NCBI RefSeq assembly: GCF_016464375.1
Contig: NZ_JADDIU010000002.1
Location: 124,001 to 188,000, forward strand
From: Bacillus renqingensis
GTDB lineage: Bacteria > Bacillota > Bacilli > Bacillales > Cytobacillaceae
Direction: 5' to 3'
Length of the DNA: 64,000 nt
In this document: positions 24,702-33,745 of the stretch, in pieces
How the letters are laid out: every line of letters starts with the position of its first letter
Position numbering within the stretch: position 1 is the first letter of the stretch
Made by a program: the position numbers and the translations under genes
Notes under the pieces: generated by a model
What the model was told of the DNA's origin: nothing
The model's database searches: none
The model's input: the letters and a program-made list of their open reading frames with translations, nothing else

Positions 24702-26036
24702 ATGAATCTCGAAACACAAGCATGGCAGGAAACAGATGAAAAATATCTTTGGCATGCAATGAGAGGTGCGGCACATCATCCATCGAATGTAATTATCACA
24801 AAAGCAGAAGGAACATGGGTGACAGATATTGAAGGAAATCGTTATTTAGACGGAATGTCCGGTCTTTGGTGCGTAAATGTTGGCTATGGTCGAGAAGAGC
24901 TTGCAAAAGCTGCCTTCGAACAGCTGAAGGAAATGCCTTACTTTCCTCTGACCCAAAGTCATGTTCCTGCAATTCAATTGGCAAAAAAGTTAAATGAATG
25001 GCTTGATGATGATTATGTCATTTTCTTTTCTAACAGTGGGTCGGAAGCAAATGAAACGGCATTTAAGATTGCCCGCCAATATCATCAGCAAAAAGGGGAT
25101 ACCGGACGCTATAAGTTTATCTCACGTTATCGCGCCTACCATGGTAATTCCATGGGAGCCCTTGCAGCAACAGGCCAAGCACAACGGAAGTACAAATATG
25201 AGCCATTGGGGCAGGGATTCCTGCATGTAACACCACCTGATACGTACCGGAATCCCGATGATGTTCACACGCTTGCAAGTGCCGCTGAAATTGATCGTGT
25301 CATGACATGGGAGTTAAGTCAAACGATTGCCGGTGTCATTATGGAGCCAATTATTACTGGGGGAGGGATTTTGATGCCTCCAGATGGATATATGGCAAGA
25401 GTAAAAGAAATTTGTGAAAAACATGGTGCACTGCTGATCTGCGATGAAGTGATTTGCGGCTTTGGCCGGACAGGAAAACCGTTCGGATTTATGAACTATA
25501 ACGTCAAACCGGATATAATTACAATGGCCAAAGGGATTACAAGCGGCTATCTTCCTTTGTCGGCAACGGCAGTCAGAAGAGAGATTTATCAGGCCTACAT
25601 TGGCAGTGAAGATTATGATCGCTTCCGTCATGTTAATACATTTGGAGGAAATCCTGCTGCTTGCGCCCTTGCTCTGAAAAATTTAGAAATTATCGAGAAA
25701 GAAAAGCTGATTGAACGCTCCAAAGAATGGGGTGAACTTCTTTTGCGTGAACTAGAGGAAATAAAAAAACATCCAAACGTTGGAGATGTTCGTGGAAAAG
25801 GTCTTCTTTTAGGTATTGAACTGGTAGAAGATAAGGAAACAAAAGAACCAGCTGCCATTGAAAAGGTTAACAAGGTGATGGGTGTTTGTAAAGAAAAAGG
25901 CTTAATTATTGGTAAAAACGGTGACACCGTTGCAGGTTACAATAATATTTTGCAGCTTGCTCCCCCATTAAGTCTGACAGAAGATGACTTTCTTTTTATT
26001 GTGAAAGTTTTAAAAGAAAGCATATTTCAGTTATAG
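24702..26036 (+). CDS. Omega-amino acid:pyruvate aminotransferase (beta-alanine type)
   Basis: 444 residues, class III PLP aminotransferase. Seen: LDGMSGLWCVNVGYGREELA, FSNSGSEANETAFKIAR, RAYHGNSMGALAATGQ, LICDEVICGFGRTG, the PLP Lys in DIITMAKGITSGY and the FNTFGGNP-like HVNTFGGNPAACAL. The SGLWCVNVGYGR segment is typical of beta-alanine/putrescine-pyruvate transaminases. ATG after GGGGAGG, 25 bases behind mmsA. Together they convert beta-alanine (or a similar omega-amine) to malonate semialdehyde and on to acetyl-CoA. Confidence 0.9.
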   Translation: MNLETQAWQETDEKYLWHAMRGAAHHPSNVIITKAEGTWVTDIEGNRYLDGMSGLWCVNVGYGREELAKAAFEQLKEMPYFPLTQSHVPAIQLAKKLNEWLDDDYVIFFSNSGSEANETAFKIARQYHQQKGDTGRYKFISRYRAYHGNSMGALAATGQAQRKYKYEPLGQGFLHVTPPDTYRNPDDVHTLASAAEIDRVMTWELSQTIAGVIMEPIITGGGILMPPDGYMARVKEICEKHGALLICDEVICGFGRTGKPFGFMNYNVKPDIITMAKGITSGYLPLSATAVRREIYQAYIGSEDYDRFRHVNTFGGNPAACALALKNLEIIEKEKLIERSKEWGELLLRELEEIKKHPNVGDVRGKGLLLGIELVEDKETKEPAAIEKVNKVMGVCKEKGLIIGKNGDTVAGYNNILQLAPPLSLTEDDFLFIVKVLKESIFQL

Positions 26037-26138
26037 TTCAAGGTAGAAGGAAAAAAATCAGCATCATCATAATGTAAAGTATCAATCGGTTTATTATGGG
26101 GGTCGTTTTTTACTGAAAACAAAAACTCCCCAAAAACG

Positions 26139-26178
26139 AAATGAAATGGGAAGGGGGAAACCCCTTCCTTTCATTTTT
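26139..26178 (+). terminator. Terminator after the aminotransferase
   Basis: AAATGAAA-GGAAGGGG / CCCCTTCC-TTTCATTT hairpin with GAAA loop, one two-base bulge, and TTTTT tail. Confidence 0.82.
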
Positions 26179-26192
26179 GATAAAAAATCTTG

Positions 26193-26222
26193 ACTTCGAG
26201 GAAAATATAATGATAAATAATT
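26193..26222 (+). promoter_or_regulatory. Probable promoter of the GAF-PucR regulator gene
   Basis: TTGACT near 26193, an 18-base spacer and TAAATA. A TATAAT also lies between the two but with a spacing (about 10) that is too short. Confidence 0.4.
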
Positions 26223-26287
26223 CTCAAATAATAGTATTTATTGTAAACTAAATTTAGAAAATTATGAAATATAGGGAGGAACAGGCT

Positions 26288-28522
26288 GTGTCAAACATGA
26301 AAAAGGATAAATTGATGAAAAAATTAGAGCATCACTTACGTTCTACAGCCAGACATCTCATTAAATTTGATACAGAAGAAGAAGTGTTGCAATATTTAAC
26401 AACTTCCTTTCGAACAGATATATATTGTGATTTTGTAGGTGTAATTCTAAATGAAAAAGATAAATTTGTGCTGAAAGCATGGAGCGGTACATTACCTTCC
26501 GTGACAGAGTCTTTTCCGCTCCCCGTAGAGCTCTGTTCTCCCAAGCTGTTGAAGCTTTCTTTGACACACAAAAATGCAGACTCTCCTGATTGTTGTCAAT
26601 TATCCAAAATATTAAAAGCTGCACAGGTTAAAACCTGGTTTTCTGTTCCTTTGTATGACTATGAATTTCAACTAGGTTTTTGTATTGTAGGATTTCTGAA
26701 TGATGTCCCATTGCTGGATATGGAAACAACCTTCGATGAATTTGGAAAGGATATTGCAGCCGCAATGGGATTAGCGCGGCAAAAAAATTCCCAATTAAAA
26801 AAATTTGAGACGATGGAATGGATTAACAAGACACTCTCTCTCAATGCTCCATTAGAACATCAGATTGCTGAACTTACATTATGGGCTGGTAAAGGAACAA
26901 ATGCAGATTTTGCCTGTATTTATTTATATAACGAAAAGGAGAACTGTTTTGTTTTTCAGCCGCCATCCTATGGAAAGATGGAGCTTCCTTACCGTATCAC
27001 GATTGAAGAAGATTATGAGTTAAGCAAATACTTTCCTTTTTTAGAAAAGACAGGTGGAAATCAATTATCGTTTCCACTGGTTAGTGAATTAAGGACGATT
27101 GGGGTGCTGTATGTTGGCAATAAAAGGGAAGCTGTCTTTACCGAGAATGATCTTAAAATGTTGGAACTGCTATCAAATCATGTGGCGGCTGTTCTAGAAA
27201 ATGCGCGCTTGTTCAATAATGAAAAAGAACAAAAAAATCGTCTCCAATACCTGCTGGATTATCAACAAGCACTGGTTAAACAAACAATAGAGGCAGATAC
27301 TTTTGAAGGGATTACGGCAATGCTGTCAGATCTCTTTCAAAATCAAGTTATTTTATTTGATCGTTTTCTTCGCCCTATATCAGTTGGAATCGAAACATCC
27401 CAAAGTTTAGAAACTCTACTGGAATTAGTTGCTAAAATTCCAGAGAGGGAGAGAGAAAACTCCAAAAGCCCTGATTTCTTTTCAATTGAAGACCCTGATA
27501 GTTTAGAAGTTTATACATTTTGGAAGATTAATGGCGGCGGAAGCTTACTAGGGTACCTGACGATTCGGAGTCCGAGGACAGAGCTAGATGAAATTGAACG
27601 TCTGACAATTGAACTTGCCAGAAATATATGTTCCATCCAATTTATTAAGCAAAAAATTTCCTTAGATGCAAAAGAGCAGGCAAAAGACAGCTTTATTAGT
27701 AAGCTTTTGGCGGAAACAATTGAGGATAAAGAGGGAATCCTTCGATACGCCAATCTTTTTCAATGGGATCTTTACAAAAGTCATCAACTCGCAGTGTTAT
27801 CCATCACACTTGCGGATAAGGAACTAAGAGGAAGCAATCTTTTCGAACAGCAAGCTAAAAAAAATCTTGTTTGGGACTATATTAAATCCAGCTTATCCAG
27901 CTTTGAACAGACCATCTTAACCGGATACCATGATGAGAAACATGTTCTCATTGTACCAACTCAAATGAAAAGTAAGCGATCCGAAAAGTTTTGGCAAACG
28001 CTCTACCATAAGATAAGGCAATGGGTCAGTGAGACATTCGTACAATGTGAAGTGTACATGGGAGTAGGAGGGAAGACGACCGAGATGCATGACTATTATG
28101 TCAGTTACCAGCAGGCGATTCAGGCCCTAAATATTGTCAATAGCCGATTGCGTCAAAAGGGTTTTTCCTCGTTTGAAGAATTAGGCTCTTATACAATCTT
28201 ACATCACCTGAACCATTCCATGGCAGTTGATCTATTTGTGAAAAAGCAGCTTGGTCCACTTCTTAACTATTCTGAAGGAAAGAACACAGATTTATACAAT
28301 ACCTTGCATACCTTTCTTCAACATAACGGAAATGTGAAAAGTACAGCGGAAGCCCTTTTTATTCATAGAAGTTCCTTACTCTATCGGCTTGAAAAGATAG
28401 AAGCCCTACTGGCTGTAGATTTAAGTGATGCGGAGGTTCGATTTAATTTAATGATGGCATTAAAACTATTTGATATGTATGGAAAAGAAATAGAAAGAAA
28501 GTCATTATTAAGTTTGAAATAA
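26288..28522 (+). CDS. Large GAF-domain regulator with PucR-type HTH
   Basis: 744 residues from the GTG at 26288 (AGGGAGG eight bases before). Two N-terminal GAF-like sensor regions (about residues 20-165 and 180-310, the second ending FTENDLKMLELLSNHVAAVLENARLF), a short coiled coil, a third ligand-binding-like region with a CdaR middle domain, and a C-terminal PucR HTH (HTFLQHNGNVKSTAEALFIHRSSLLYRLEKI). Located directly upstream of, and in line with, the aromatic-CoA cluster, so its probable regulator, sensing an aromatic acid or acyl-CoA. Ligand not deducible. Confidence 0.85.
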   Translation: MSNMKKDKLMKKLEHHLRSTARHLIKFDTEEEVLQYLTTSFRTDIYCDFVGVILNEKDKFVLKAWSGTLPSVTESFPLPVELCSPKLLKLSLTHKNADSPDCCQLSKILKAAQVKTWFSVPLYDYEFQLGFCIVGFLNDVPLLDMETTFDEFGKDIAAAMGLARQKNSQLKKFETMEWINKTLSLNAPLEHQIAELTLWAGKGTNADFACIYLYNEKENCFVFQPPSYGKMELPYRITIEEDYELSKYFPFLEKTGGNQLSFPLVSELRTIGVLYVGNKREAVFTENDLKMLELLSNHVAAVLENARLFNNEKEQKNRLQYLLDYQQALVKQTIEADTFEGITAMLSDLFQNQVILFDRFLRPISVGIETSQSLETLLELVAKIPERERENSKSPDFFSIEDPDSLEVYTFWKINGGGSLLGYLTIRSPRTELDEIERLTIELARNICSIQFIKQKISLDAKEQAKDSFISKLLAETIEDKEGILRYANLFQWDLYKSHQLAVLSITLADKELRGSNLFEQQAKKNLVWDYIKSSLSSFEQTILTGYHDEKHVLIVPTQMKSKRSEKFWQTLYHKIRQWVSETFVQCEVYMGVGGKTTEMHDYYVSYQQAIQALNIVNSRLRQKGFSSFEELGSYTILHHLNHSMAVDLFVKKQLGPLLNYSEGKNTDLYNTLHTFLQHNGNVKSTAEALFIHRSSLLYRLEKIEALLAVDLSDAEVRFNLMMALKLFDMYGKEIERKSLLSLK

Positions 28523-28553
28523 AAACAAAAATTGGGCCAGTCTTCTCTATTTA

Positions 28554-28630
28554 CCGTAATTTTGTTGAAAAAAATTATATTTTTTCCGTCATTTTGTAGG
28601 TACAAAATCGATGGTTAAAGAGGTTATAAT
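28554..28630 (+). promoter_or_regulatory. Operator/promoter region of the aromatic cluster
   Basis: Two direct repeats, CCGTAATTTTGTTGA (28554-28568) and CCGTCATTTTGTAGG (28586-28600), lie 32 bp apart, about three helical turns. The second overlaps a perfect palindrome ATTTTGTA-GG-TACAAAAT (28591-28608). A perfect TATAAT follows at 28625-28630 with no good -35. This is the layout of an activator-dependent promoter. Confidence 0.55.
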
Positions 28631-28674
28631 TTATTTACAGAAAATTATAAATAAAAGATAAGGAGATAGAGAGA

Positions 28675-29529
28675 ATGGCTATTCACACAATTGGTATTGT
28701 TGGTGCAGGATCCATGGGAACCGGTATAGCAAATCTGGCAGCCATCAATGGATTTAATGTTATTTTAAGAGATATTGAGGAGCGCTTTATAGAAGGTGCT
28801 TTACATCGAATGAGTAAGTTTATGGCTAAGAGCGTCTCAAAAGGAAAAATGACCGAGGAGCAAAAACAAGCAGTTTTAGGACGGATTCAAACGACCATCG
28901 ATTTAGAAGACATGAAAGATGCGGATATTGTGATTGAGGCGGTCGTGGAAGATCTTGAGTTAAAAAAGGATGTCTTTTCGAAACTTGACGCAATTGTACG
29001 TGAAGGCGTTATCTTAACGACAAATACCTCGTCGATGTCTATCACAGAAATTGCGGCAGCTACCAATCGCCCCGAACTAGTAGCCGGTATGCATTTTTTT
29101 AACCCGGCGCAGTTGATGAAGCTTGTTGAAGTGGTCCGGGGGCTTAATACGAGTGATGAAACAGTGCAAGAGTTGAAAGCGTTATCTAGAAGACTAGCAA
29201 AAGAGCCGGTAGAGGTGAAAAAGGATTCTCCTGGATTTATTGTCAATCGAATTATGCTGCCGCAGTTTATCGAGGCAATTAAGCTAGTAGAAGAAGGCGT
29301 TGCGTCCTATGAAGATATTGATAAAGCAGTAAAACTTGGTTTGAATTATCCTATGGGTCCGTTTGAACTGCAAGACTTTGCCGGCGTCGACATTGGCTAC
29401 CATGTTATGGAATATTTTAAGGAAGAATTTAGTAACAACCATTTTGCACCGCCGCTTCTATTAAAACAGCTGGTAAGGGCGGGTAGGTTAGGCAAGAAAA
29501 CGGGTGCGGGATTTTATGATTACGAATAA
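28675..29529 (+). CDS. 3-hydroxyacyl-CoA (3-hydroxybutyryl-CoA) dehydrogenase
   Basis: 284 residues, NAD-dependent oxidation of L-3-hydroxyacyl-CoA to 3-oxoacyl-CoA. Seen: IGIVGAGSMGTGIANLAA (GxGxxG), DADIVIEAVVEDLELKKDVF, TNTSSMSIT with the catalytic His in GMHFFNPAQLMKLVEVV, KDSPGFIVNRIMLP and GPFELQDFAGVDI. AAGGAGA ribosome binding site. First gene after the operator region; in this cluster it would oxidise the hydrated side chain of an aromatic acyl-CoA, though a general fatty-acid role is possible. Confidence 0.93.
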   Translation: MAIHTIGIVGAGSMGTGIANLAAINGFNVILRDIEERFIEGALHRMSKFMAKSVSKGKMTEEQKQAVLGRIQTTIDLEDMKDADIVIEAVVEDLELKKDVFSKLDAIVREGVILTTNTSSMSITEIAAATNRPELVAGMHFFNPAQLMKLVEVVRGLNTSDETVQELKALSRRLAKEPVEVKKDSPGFIVNRIMLPQFIEAIKLVEEGVASYEDIDKAVKLGLNYPMGPFELQDFAGVDIGYHVMEYFKEEFSNNHFAPPLLLKQLVRAGRLGKKTGAGFYDYE

Positions 29530-29548
29530 ATTTTCGGGGGGCAAAACC

Positions 29549-30328
29549 ATGAGCAATCAATTTTTATTATGTGAAATCGAAAATAGAGTGGCTATCGTTA
29601 CGATCAACAGACCACCGGTCAACCCGTTAAATACAGAAGTATTTCATGAGCTAGCCAATTTATTCGGTGAGTTGGAAGTAAATGATGAAGTGCGGGTAAT
29701 CGTGCTGACTGGAAGCGGCGAGAAGGCATTTGTTGCGGGAGCAGATATTAATGAAATGGCTTCCTTGGATCTGGTTGGCATTAATCAAATGAACAAAACT
29801 TCAAGAGCTGTCTTTTCTAAAATAGAAAATTTATCAAAGCCTGTTATTGCTGCTCTGAATGGGCTTGCCCTTGGTGGCGGACTTGAGCTGGCCCTTGCTT
29901 GTGATTTGCGGATTAGTTCATCTAAAGCAAAATTTGCCTTCCCTGAAGTGGGGCTGGGAATTATTCCAGGAGGCGGGGGCACCCAAAGGCTACAAAGAAT
30001 CGTAGGTCAAGGCGTTGCAAAGGAACTTCTTTATTTTGGCGAGATGTTTGATGCCTATCGTGCCTTGGAATTAGGCATCGTCAACAAGGTAGTCCCTGTA
30101 GAAGAATTGCTTGATACGGCAAAAGAATGGGCTGAGAAGCTTGCACAAAAGCCTCCCGTTGCCCTGCAAATGGTAAAACTGGCTGTTAATACCGGAGGAA
30201 ACACGGATATGGAATCTGGATTAATCATTGAGACTACTTGTTTTGCTAATGCTTTTTCAACAGAAGATCGAAAGGAAGGCATGCAGGCGTTTGTAGAAAA
30301 AAGAAAGCCGGTTTTCGCAGGTAAGTAA
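29549..30328 (+). CDS. Enoyl-CoA hydratase/isomerase family protein
   Basis: 259 residues from the ATG at 29549 (CGGGGGGC before it). Crotonase fold: EIENRVAIVTINRPPVNPLN, GEKAFVAGADINEMA, NGLALGGGLELALACD (oxyanion hole), and FPEVGLGIIPGGGGTQRLQRIVG with the Glu pair position of hydratases (Glu at LALGGGLELA and PEVGLG). Hydrates a 2-enoyl-CoA such as a cinnamoyl-CoA. It sits 19 bases after the 3-hydroxyacyl-CoA dehydrogenase. A hydroxycinnamoyl-CoA hydratase-lyase function cannot be excluded. Confidence 0.91.
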   Translation: MSNQFLLCEIENRVAIVTINRPPVNPLNTEVFHELANLFGELEVNDEVRVIVLTGSGEKAFVAGADINEMASLDLVGINQMNKTSRAVFSKIENLSKPVIAALNGLALGGGLELALACDLRISSSKAKFAFPEVGLGIIPGGGGTQRLQRIVGQGVAKELLYFGEMFDAYRALELGIVNKVVPVEELLDTAKEWAEKLAQKPPVALQMVKLAVNTGGNTDMESGLIIETTCFANAFSTEDRKEGMQAFVEKRKPVFAGK

Positions 30329-30345
30329 GGAACGGTTGAAACTAA

Positions 30346-30382
30346 AAGTGAAGTATCCAAAAGGCAAATAGATACTTCACTT
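30346..30382. repeat. 12-bp perfect inverted repeat between hydratase and CoA ligase
   Basis: AAGTGAAGTATC (30346-30357) and GATACTTCACTT (30371-30382), 13-base loop. Followed by GTTCAAAATTTTCC rather than a clean T run, so it may be an attenuator, mRNA processing site or operator. Confidence 0.65.
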
Positions 30383-30436
30383 GTTCAAAATTTTCCAATC
30401 CGTTAGGAAGCGCTATTAAATGGAGTGATGAAGCGA

Positions 30437-31993
30437 ATGGAGATAGAACGTAATCATTATACGGTGTATGGAATTTTGGAACATGCTGCGAGAGTTTATG
30501 GAGAGAAAGAGGCATTATACGATTTAAAAACGAGAATATCCTATACCGGGATAAAAGCTGATGTGGACAGGCTTGCATCTGCCTTAACAAAGCGAGGAAT
30601 AAAGAAAGGTGACCGGGTTGCTGTTTCATTACCAAATTGGTATGAAACCGTTGTAATCTTTTTTGCAATAGCAAAAATTGGTGCGATTCTTGTCCCCTTT
30701 AATCCGAAATATAAAGCCCATGAAGTTTATCATATCTTAAGAAATTCAGACCCAAAAGTGGCCATTGTATCGGAAGAATTTGACCAAAATATTGGCATTA
30801 AGGAAGCCCTGTTTTATGTGCCAGAAATTTATACCGTTCGGTTTCATTGGGGAGCGCTTCCATCCTATGATGATTTAATAAATAAAGAACAAATGGATGT
30901 AGCAGAGGCTGGGATAGATGTCGATCAAGATGTTTTTTGCTTTCTTTATACATCGGGAACAACAGGTGTGCCAAAAGGCGTGATGATTCCTCATCGCAGC
31001 ATTGTCCAATCTGCTAATACACTGGGGATCGAACTGCGCTCATCAGAAAAGGATGTCTTGATTCTTTCTTCTCCATTATTCCACGTTTTTGGTATGGCCG
31101 TAAACCTATTCTGTGCTGTTTTTATGGGCACTCGAATTGTTTTATTAGAAAAATTTAATCCTCAGGAAGTGCTTCGTCTAATCGAACAGGAAAAAGTGAC
31201 CATTCTGCACGGGGTGCCAACGATGTTTATCAAACTCCTGGAGGCAAAAGATTTTGCTACATTTGATCTATCATCGCTTCGAGCGGGAATTGTTGGTGCT
31301 GCCCCAATCCCAGCAGCAAAAGTCAAAGAATTACGGGAGCGATTGGGGATGAATCTATGTCAATCGTTCGGACTTTCCGAAGCGGTAACCGTGACGATGA
31401 CGCCATATGATGATCTGGAAAAGAATATCACGGAAACACTCGGAAAGCCGATTCCTGGTGTAGAGGTAAAAATTGTTGATGACAATCGAATACAGCTGCC
31501 ACCAGGAGAAAAAGGAGAAATCGCGATTAAGAGTTTCGGTCTGATGAAAGGTTACTATAAGTTACCGGAACAAACAGCACAAGTGATGGATCATGAGGGG
31601 TGGTTTTATACAGGTGATTTAGGTGAGCTTAACGAACAAGGTTACTTAAAATTTGTGGGCAGAAAAAAAGAAATGATCATCCGGGGCGGATTAAATATTT
31701 ATCCTCAGGAAATTGAATCATTGCTCTCCAAACATCCAAAAGTGGCAGATTCAGCCATTATTGGTTTGCCTGATGAAACCTTAGGGGAAATCGTATGTGC
31801 AGTTGTTCAGCTAAAAAGTGGACAAGAAGCTACCGAGGAAGAAATGAAGTCTTATTTAAAGGAACACATTGCCATTTATAAGGTTCCCGAAAAAGTGATC
31901 TTTACAGAAAAATTCCCCGTTACTGCGAGCGGTAAAATTCAAAAATTAAAACTTCGTGAGGAGATAGGCAGTGCGATCGGTAAAACGATTTAA
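30437..31993 (+). CDS. Acyl-/aryl-CoA synthetase (AMP-forming)
   Basis: 518 residues from the ATG at 30437. Adenylate-forming ligase. Seen: YTSGTTGVPKGVMIPH (P-loop), QSFGLSEAVTVT, WFYTGDLGELNEQGYLKFVGRKKEMIIRGG and the catalytic Lys in VTASGKIQKLKLR. Activates a carboxylic acid with CoA; in this cluster an aromatic or phenylpropenoic acid is the likely substrate, because the following genes encode an aryl-CoA-type thioesterase and ring-cleavage enzymes. Specificity cannot be read from the sequence. Confidence 0.9.
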   Translation: MEIERNHYTVYGILEHAARVYGEKEALYDLKTRISYTGIKADVDRLASALTKRGIKKGDRVAVSLPNWYETVVIFFAIAKIGAILVPFNPKYKAHEVYHILRNSDPKVAIVSEEFDQNIGIKEALFYVPEIYTVRFHWGALPSYDDLINKEQMDVAEAGIDVDQDVFCFLYTSGTTGVPKGVMIPHRSIVQSANTLGIELRSSEKDVLILSSPLFHVFGMAVNLFCAVFMGTRIVLLEKFNPQEVLRLIEQEKVTILHGVPTMFIKLLEAKDFATFDLSSLRAGIVGAAPIPAAKVKELRERLGMNLCQSFGLSEAVTVTMTPYDDLEKNITETLGKPIPGVEVKIVDDNRIQLPPGEKGEIAIKSFGLMKGYYKLPEQTAQVMDHEGWFYTGDLGELNEQGYLKFVGRKKEMIIRGGLNIYPQEIESLLSKHPKVADSAIIGLPDETLGEIVCAVVQLKSGQEATEEEMKSYLKEHIAIYKVPEKVIFTEKFPVTASGKIQKLKLREEIGSAIGKTI

Positions 31994-32013
31994 AGTTGAG
32001 AGGGGCTAATGAC

Positions 32014-32436
32014 ATGCAGACAGAATATCCATTTCAAGTACGGTGGGGGGATACGGATGCGGCCGGCATTGTTTTTTATCCAAATTTCTATAAATGGATG
32101 GATGATGCCACACATGCCTACTTAACAGCAATCGGCTGTCCATCCTCACAGCTTTTTGCCAAACAGCAGATTGGTGTACCGCTGCTTGAGGCAAACTGTG
32201 TTTTTAAAAGACCGCTCCTGTTTGAAGACAGGGTAATCGTTCAGAGCTTTGTTGAGGAGCTTCAAACTAAAGTTTTTAAAATTAAACATGTTTTTAAAAA
32301 AAACGATCAAATCGTAGCAGAAGGATACGAAGTGCGTGCTTGGACGTCATTTAAAGAAAAACCAAAGGCACAACCGATTCCAGATGATATTCGGGAAAAG
32401 ATGATTCCACAGATGGAAGCGATGGAGGAATCTTAA
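32014..32436 (+). CDS. 4-hydroxybenzoyl-CoA-type thioesterase
   Basis: 140 residues from the ATG at 32014 (GAGAGGGG nine bases before). Hot-dog fold thioesterase. VRWGDTDAAGIVFYPNFYKWMDDATH closely follows the 4-hydroxybenzoyl-CoA thioesterase active-site stretch, with Asp15 at the catalytic Asp position (Asp17 in the Pseudomonas enzyme). Would release a hydroxybenzoate or gentisate from its CoA ester. It sits 20 bases after the CoA ligase gene and 40 before the monooxygenase. Confidence 0.9.
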   Translation: MQTEYPFQVRWGDTDAAGIVFYPNFYKWMDDATHAYLTAIGCPSSQLFAKQQIGVPLLEANCVFKRPLLFEDRVIVQSFVEELQTKVFKIKHVFKKNDQIVAEGYEVRAWTSFKEKPKAQPIPDDIREKMIPQMEAMEES

Positions 32437-32476
32437 TCCAGGGTCAAAGGATAGATTCAAAAAGGAGAGCTTATTT

Positions 32477-33706
32477 ATGGAAAAGAGAAAAAAATACGAT
32501 GTCATTGTTGTTGGTGCGGGGCCTGTCGGCCTTGTCGCAGGTCTGGCATTAAAGCAAAAGGGCATATCTTCAATTGTGATGGAAGCTGAACCGTTCGGGC
32601 GGCCGCGTCCTGGTAGCAGAGCCATTTACTTGCATAATGCAACATTAACACATCTTGAAGAAACGGTAAAAGGACTTGGCTTTACATTGGCCCGTAACGG
32701 AATCATCTGGCCGATCAATCGAACTGTATATAAGGGAAAGGAAGTATATGTTCGAAACTATGGCATTACAGATAATAATGATCCAACCCAATTACCGCAT
32801 TTTACCTCACTGCATCAGGATGAGATTGAGAAACACCTTTATAAGGCTTGTATGGATGCGGGTGTAGAGTTTATTTGGGATTCACCTGCTAGTAAACTCG
32901 AAATATATGACCAAGGGACCGTTTTGACAACCGCTTCCGGAGAAACTTGGGAGGCACAATACGTCATTGGTTGTGATGGGGCACGATCTGTGGTAAGAGA
33001 ACAAGCCGGGTTAGTTTTCGAAGGCCCCCGTACGGCTGATACTTTCCTTGTATTAGACGTTAAGGAAGACGAGGAAAATCCAATGCCGCTTGAGCGGACA
33101 TTCCATTACCAACATCCGGCAACAGGCGGCAGAAACATCATGTTTGTTCCGTTTAAGGGCGGATGGCGTGTAGACTTGCAATTGTTAGAAGGAGACAATC
33201 CGGATGATTTTACCAGCATGGAAGGAATAAAACAATGGCTGCCAAAGGTATTGGATCCGAAATATGCAGAGCGTGTTACTTGGGTGTCCACTTATCGCTT
33301 TCATCAAGTGGTGGCCAACTCTTTGACAGATGAAAAGTGCCGCGTCCTCCTTGCCGGGGAAGCTGCCCATTTATTTGCTCCATTTGGTGCCCGGGGACTT
33401 AATTCTGGAGTACCAGATGCGCTTAAGGCTGTTTCCGGAATTGAACGAGCACTTCAAGCGGTAACAGAGGGAGAACGTCGAGAAGCTATTTCTTTAGCGG
33501 CAAAGGAAAGGTATATTGCCGCCAATTGGAATCGTGACTGTTCAACAACTGCCTTGCATCATCTTCAGGGGGATTCTCCGGAAATGAATTTAAAGCGTGA
33601 GCTTGCCGCTTCGCTCGCATCTGTCGTCCCAAGATTAGGTCGTTGGTTAGAGGAAGGCCCTTATGGTCCGAAATTTGGTCCTCCAGAACTAACTACCAAA
33701 TATTAA
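32477..33706 (+). CDS. FAD-dependent aromatic monooxygenase
   Basis: 409 residues, group A flavoprotein hydroxylase. Seen: VIVVGAGPVGLVAGLAL (GxGxxG), the GCDGARSVVREQAG DG motif, and VLLAGEAAHLFAPFGARGLNSG, which is the GD motif with GEAAH in place of GDAAH. Related to the MhpA/phenol-hydroxylase group. In this context it would hydroxylate 3-hydroxybenzoate (position 6) or a salicylate derivative to gentisate or gentisyl-CoA. AAGGAGAG ribosome binding site. Substrate is inferred from the adjacent gentisate dioxygenase. Confidence 0.88.
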   Translation: MEKRKKYDVIVVGAGPVGLVAGLALKQKGISSIVMEAEPFGRPRPGSRAIYLHNATLTHLEETVKGLGFTLARNGIIWPINRTVYKGKEVYVRNYGITDNNDPTQLPHFTSLHQDEIEKHLYKACMDAGVEFIWDSPASKLEIYDQGTVLTTASGETWEAQYVIGCDGARSVVREQAGLVFEGPRTADTFLVLDVKEDEENPMPLERTFHYQHPATGGRNIMFVPFKGGWRVDLQLLEGDNPDDFTSMEGIKQWLPKVLDPKYAERVTWVSTYRFHQVVANSLTDEKCRVLLAGEAAHLFAPFGARGLNSGVPDALKAVSGIERALQAVTEGERREAISLAAKERYIAANWNRDCSTTALHHLQGDSPEMNLKRELAASLASVVPRLGRWLEEGPYGPKFGPPELTTKY

Positions 33707-33745
33707 ATAACCATAATGGGAATCTACCTGAAAGGAGCGAAAGAA

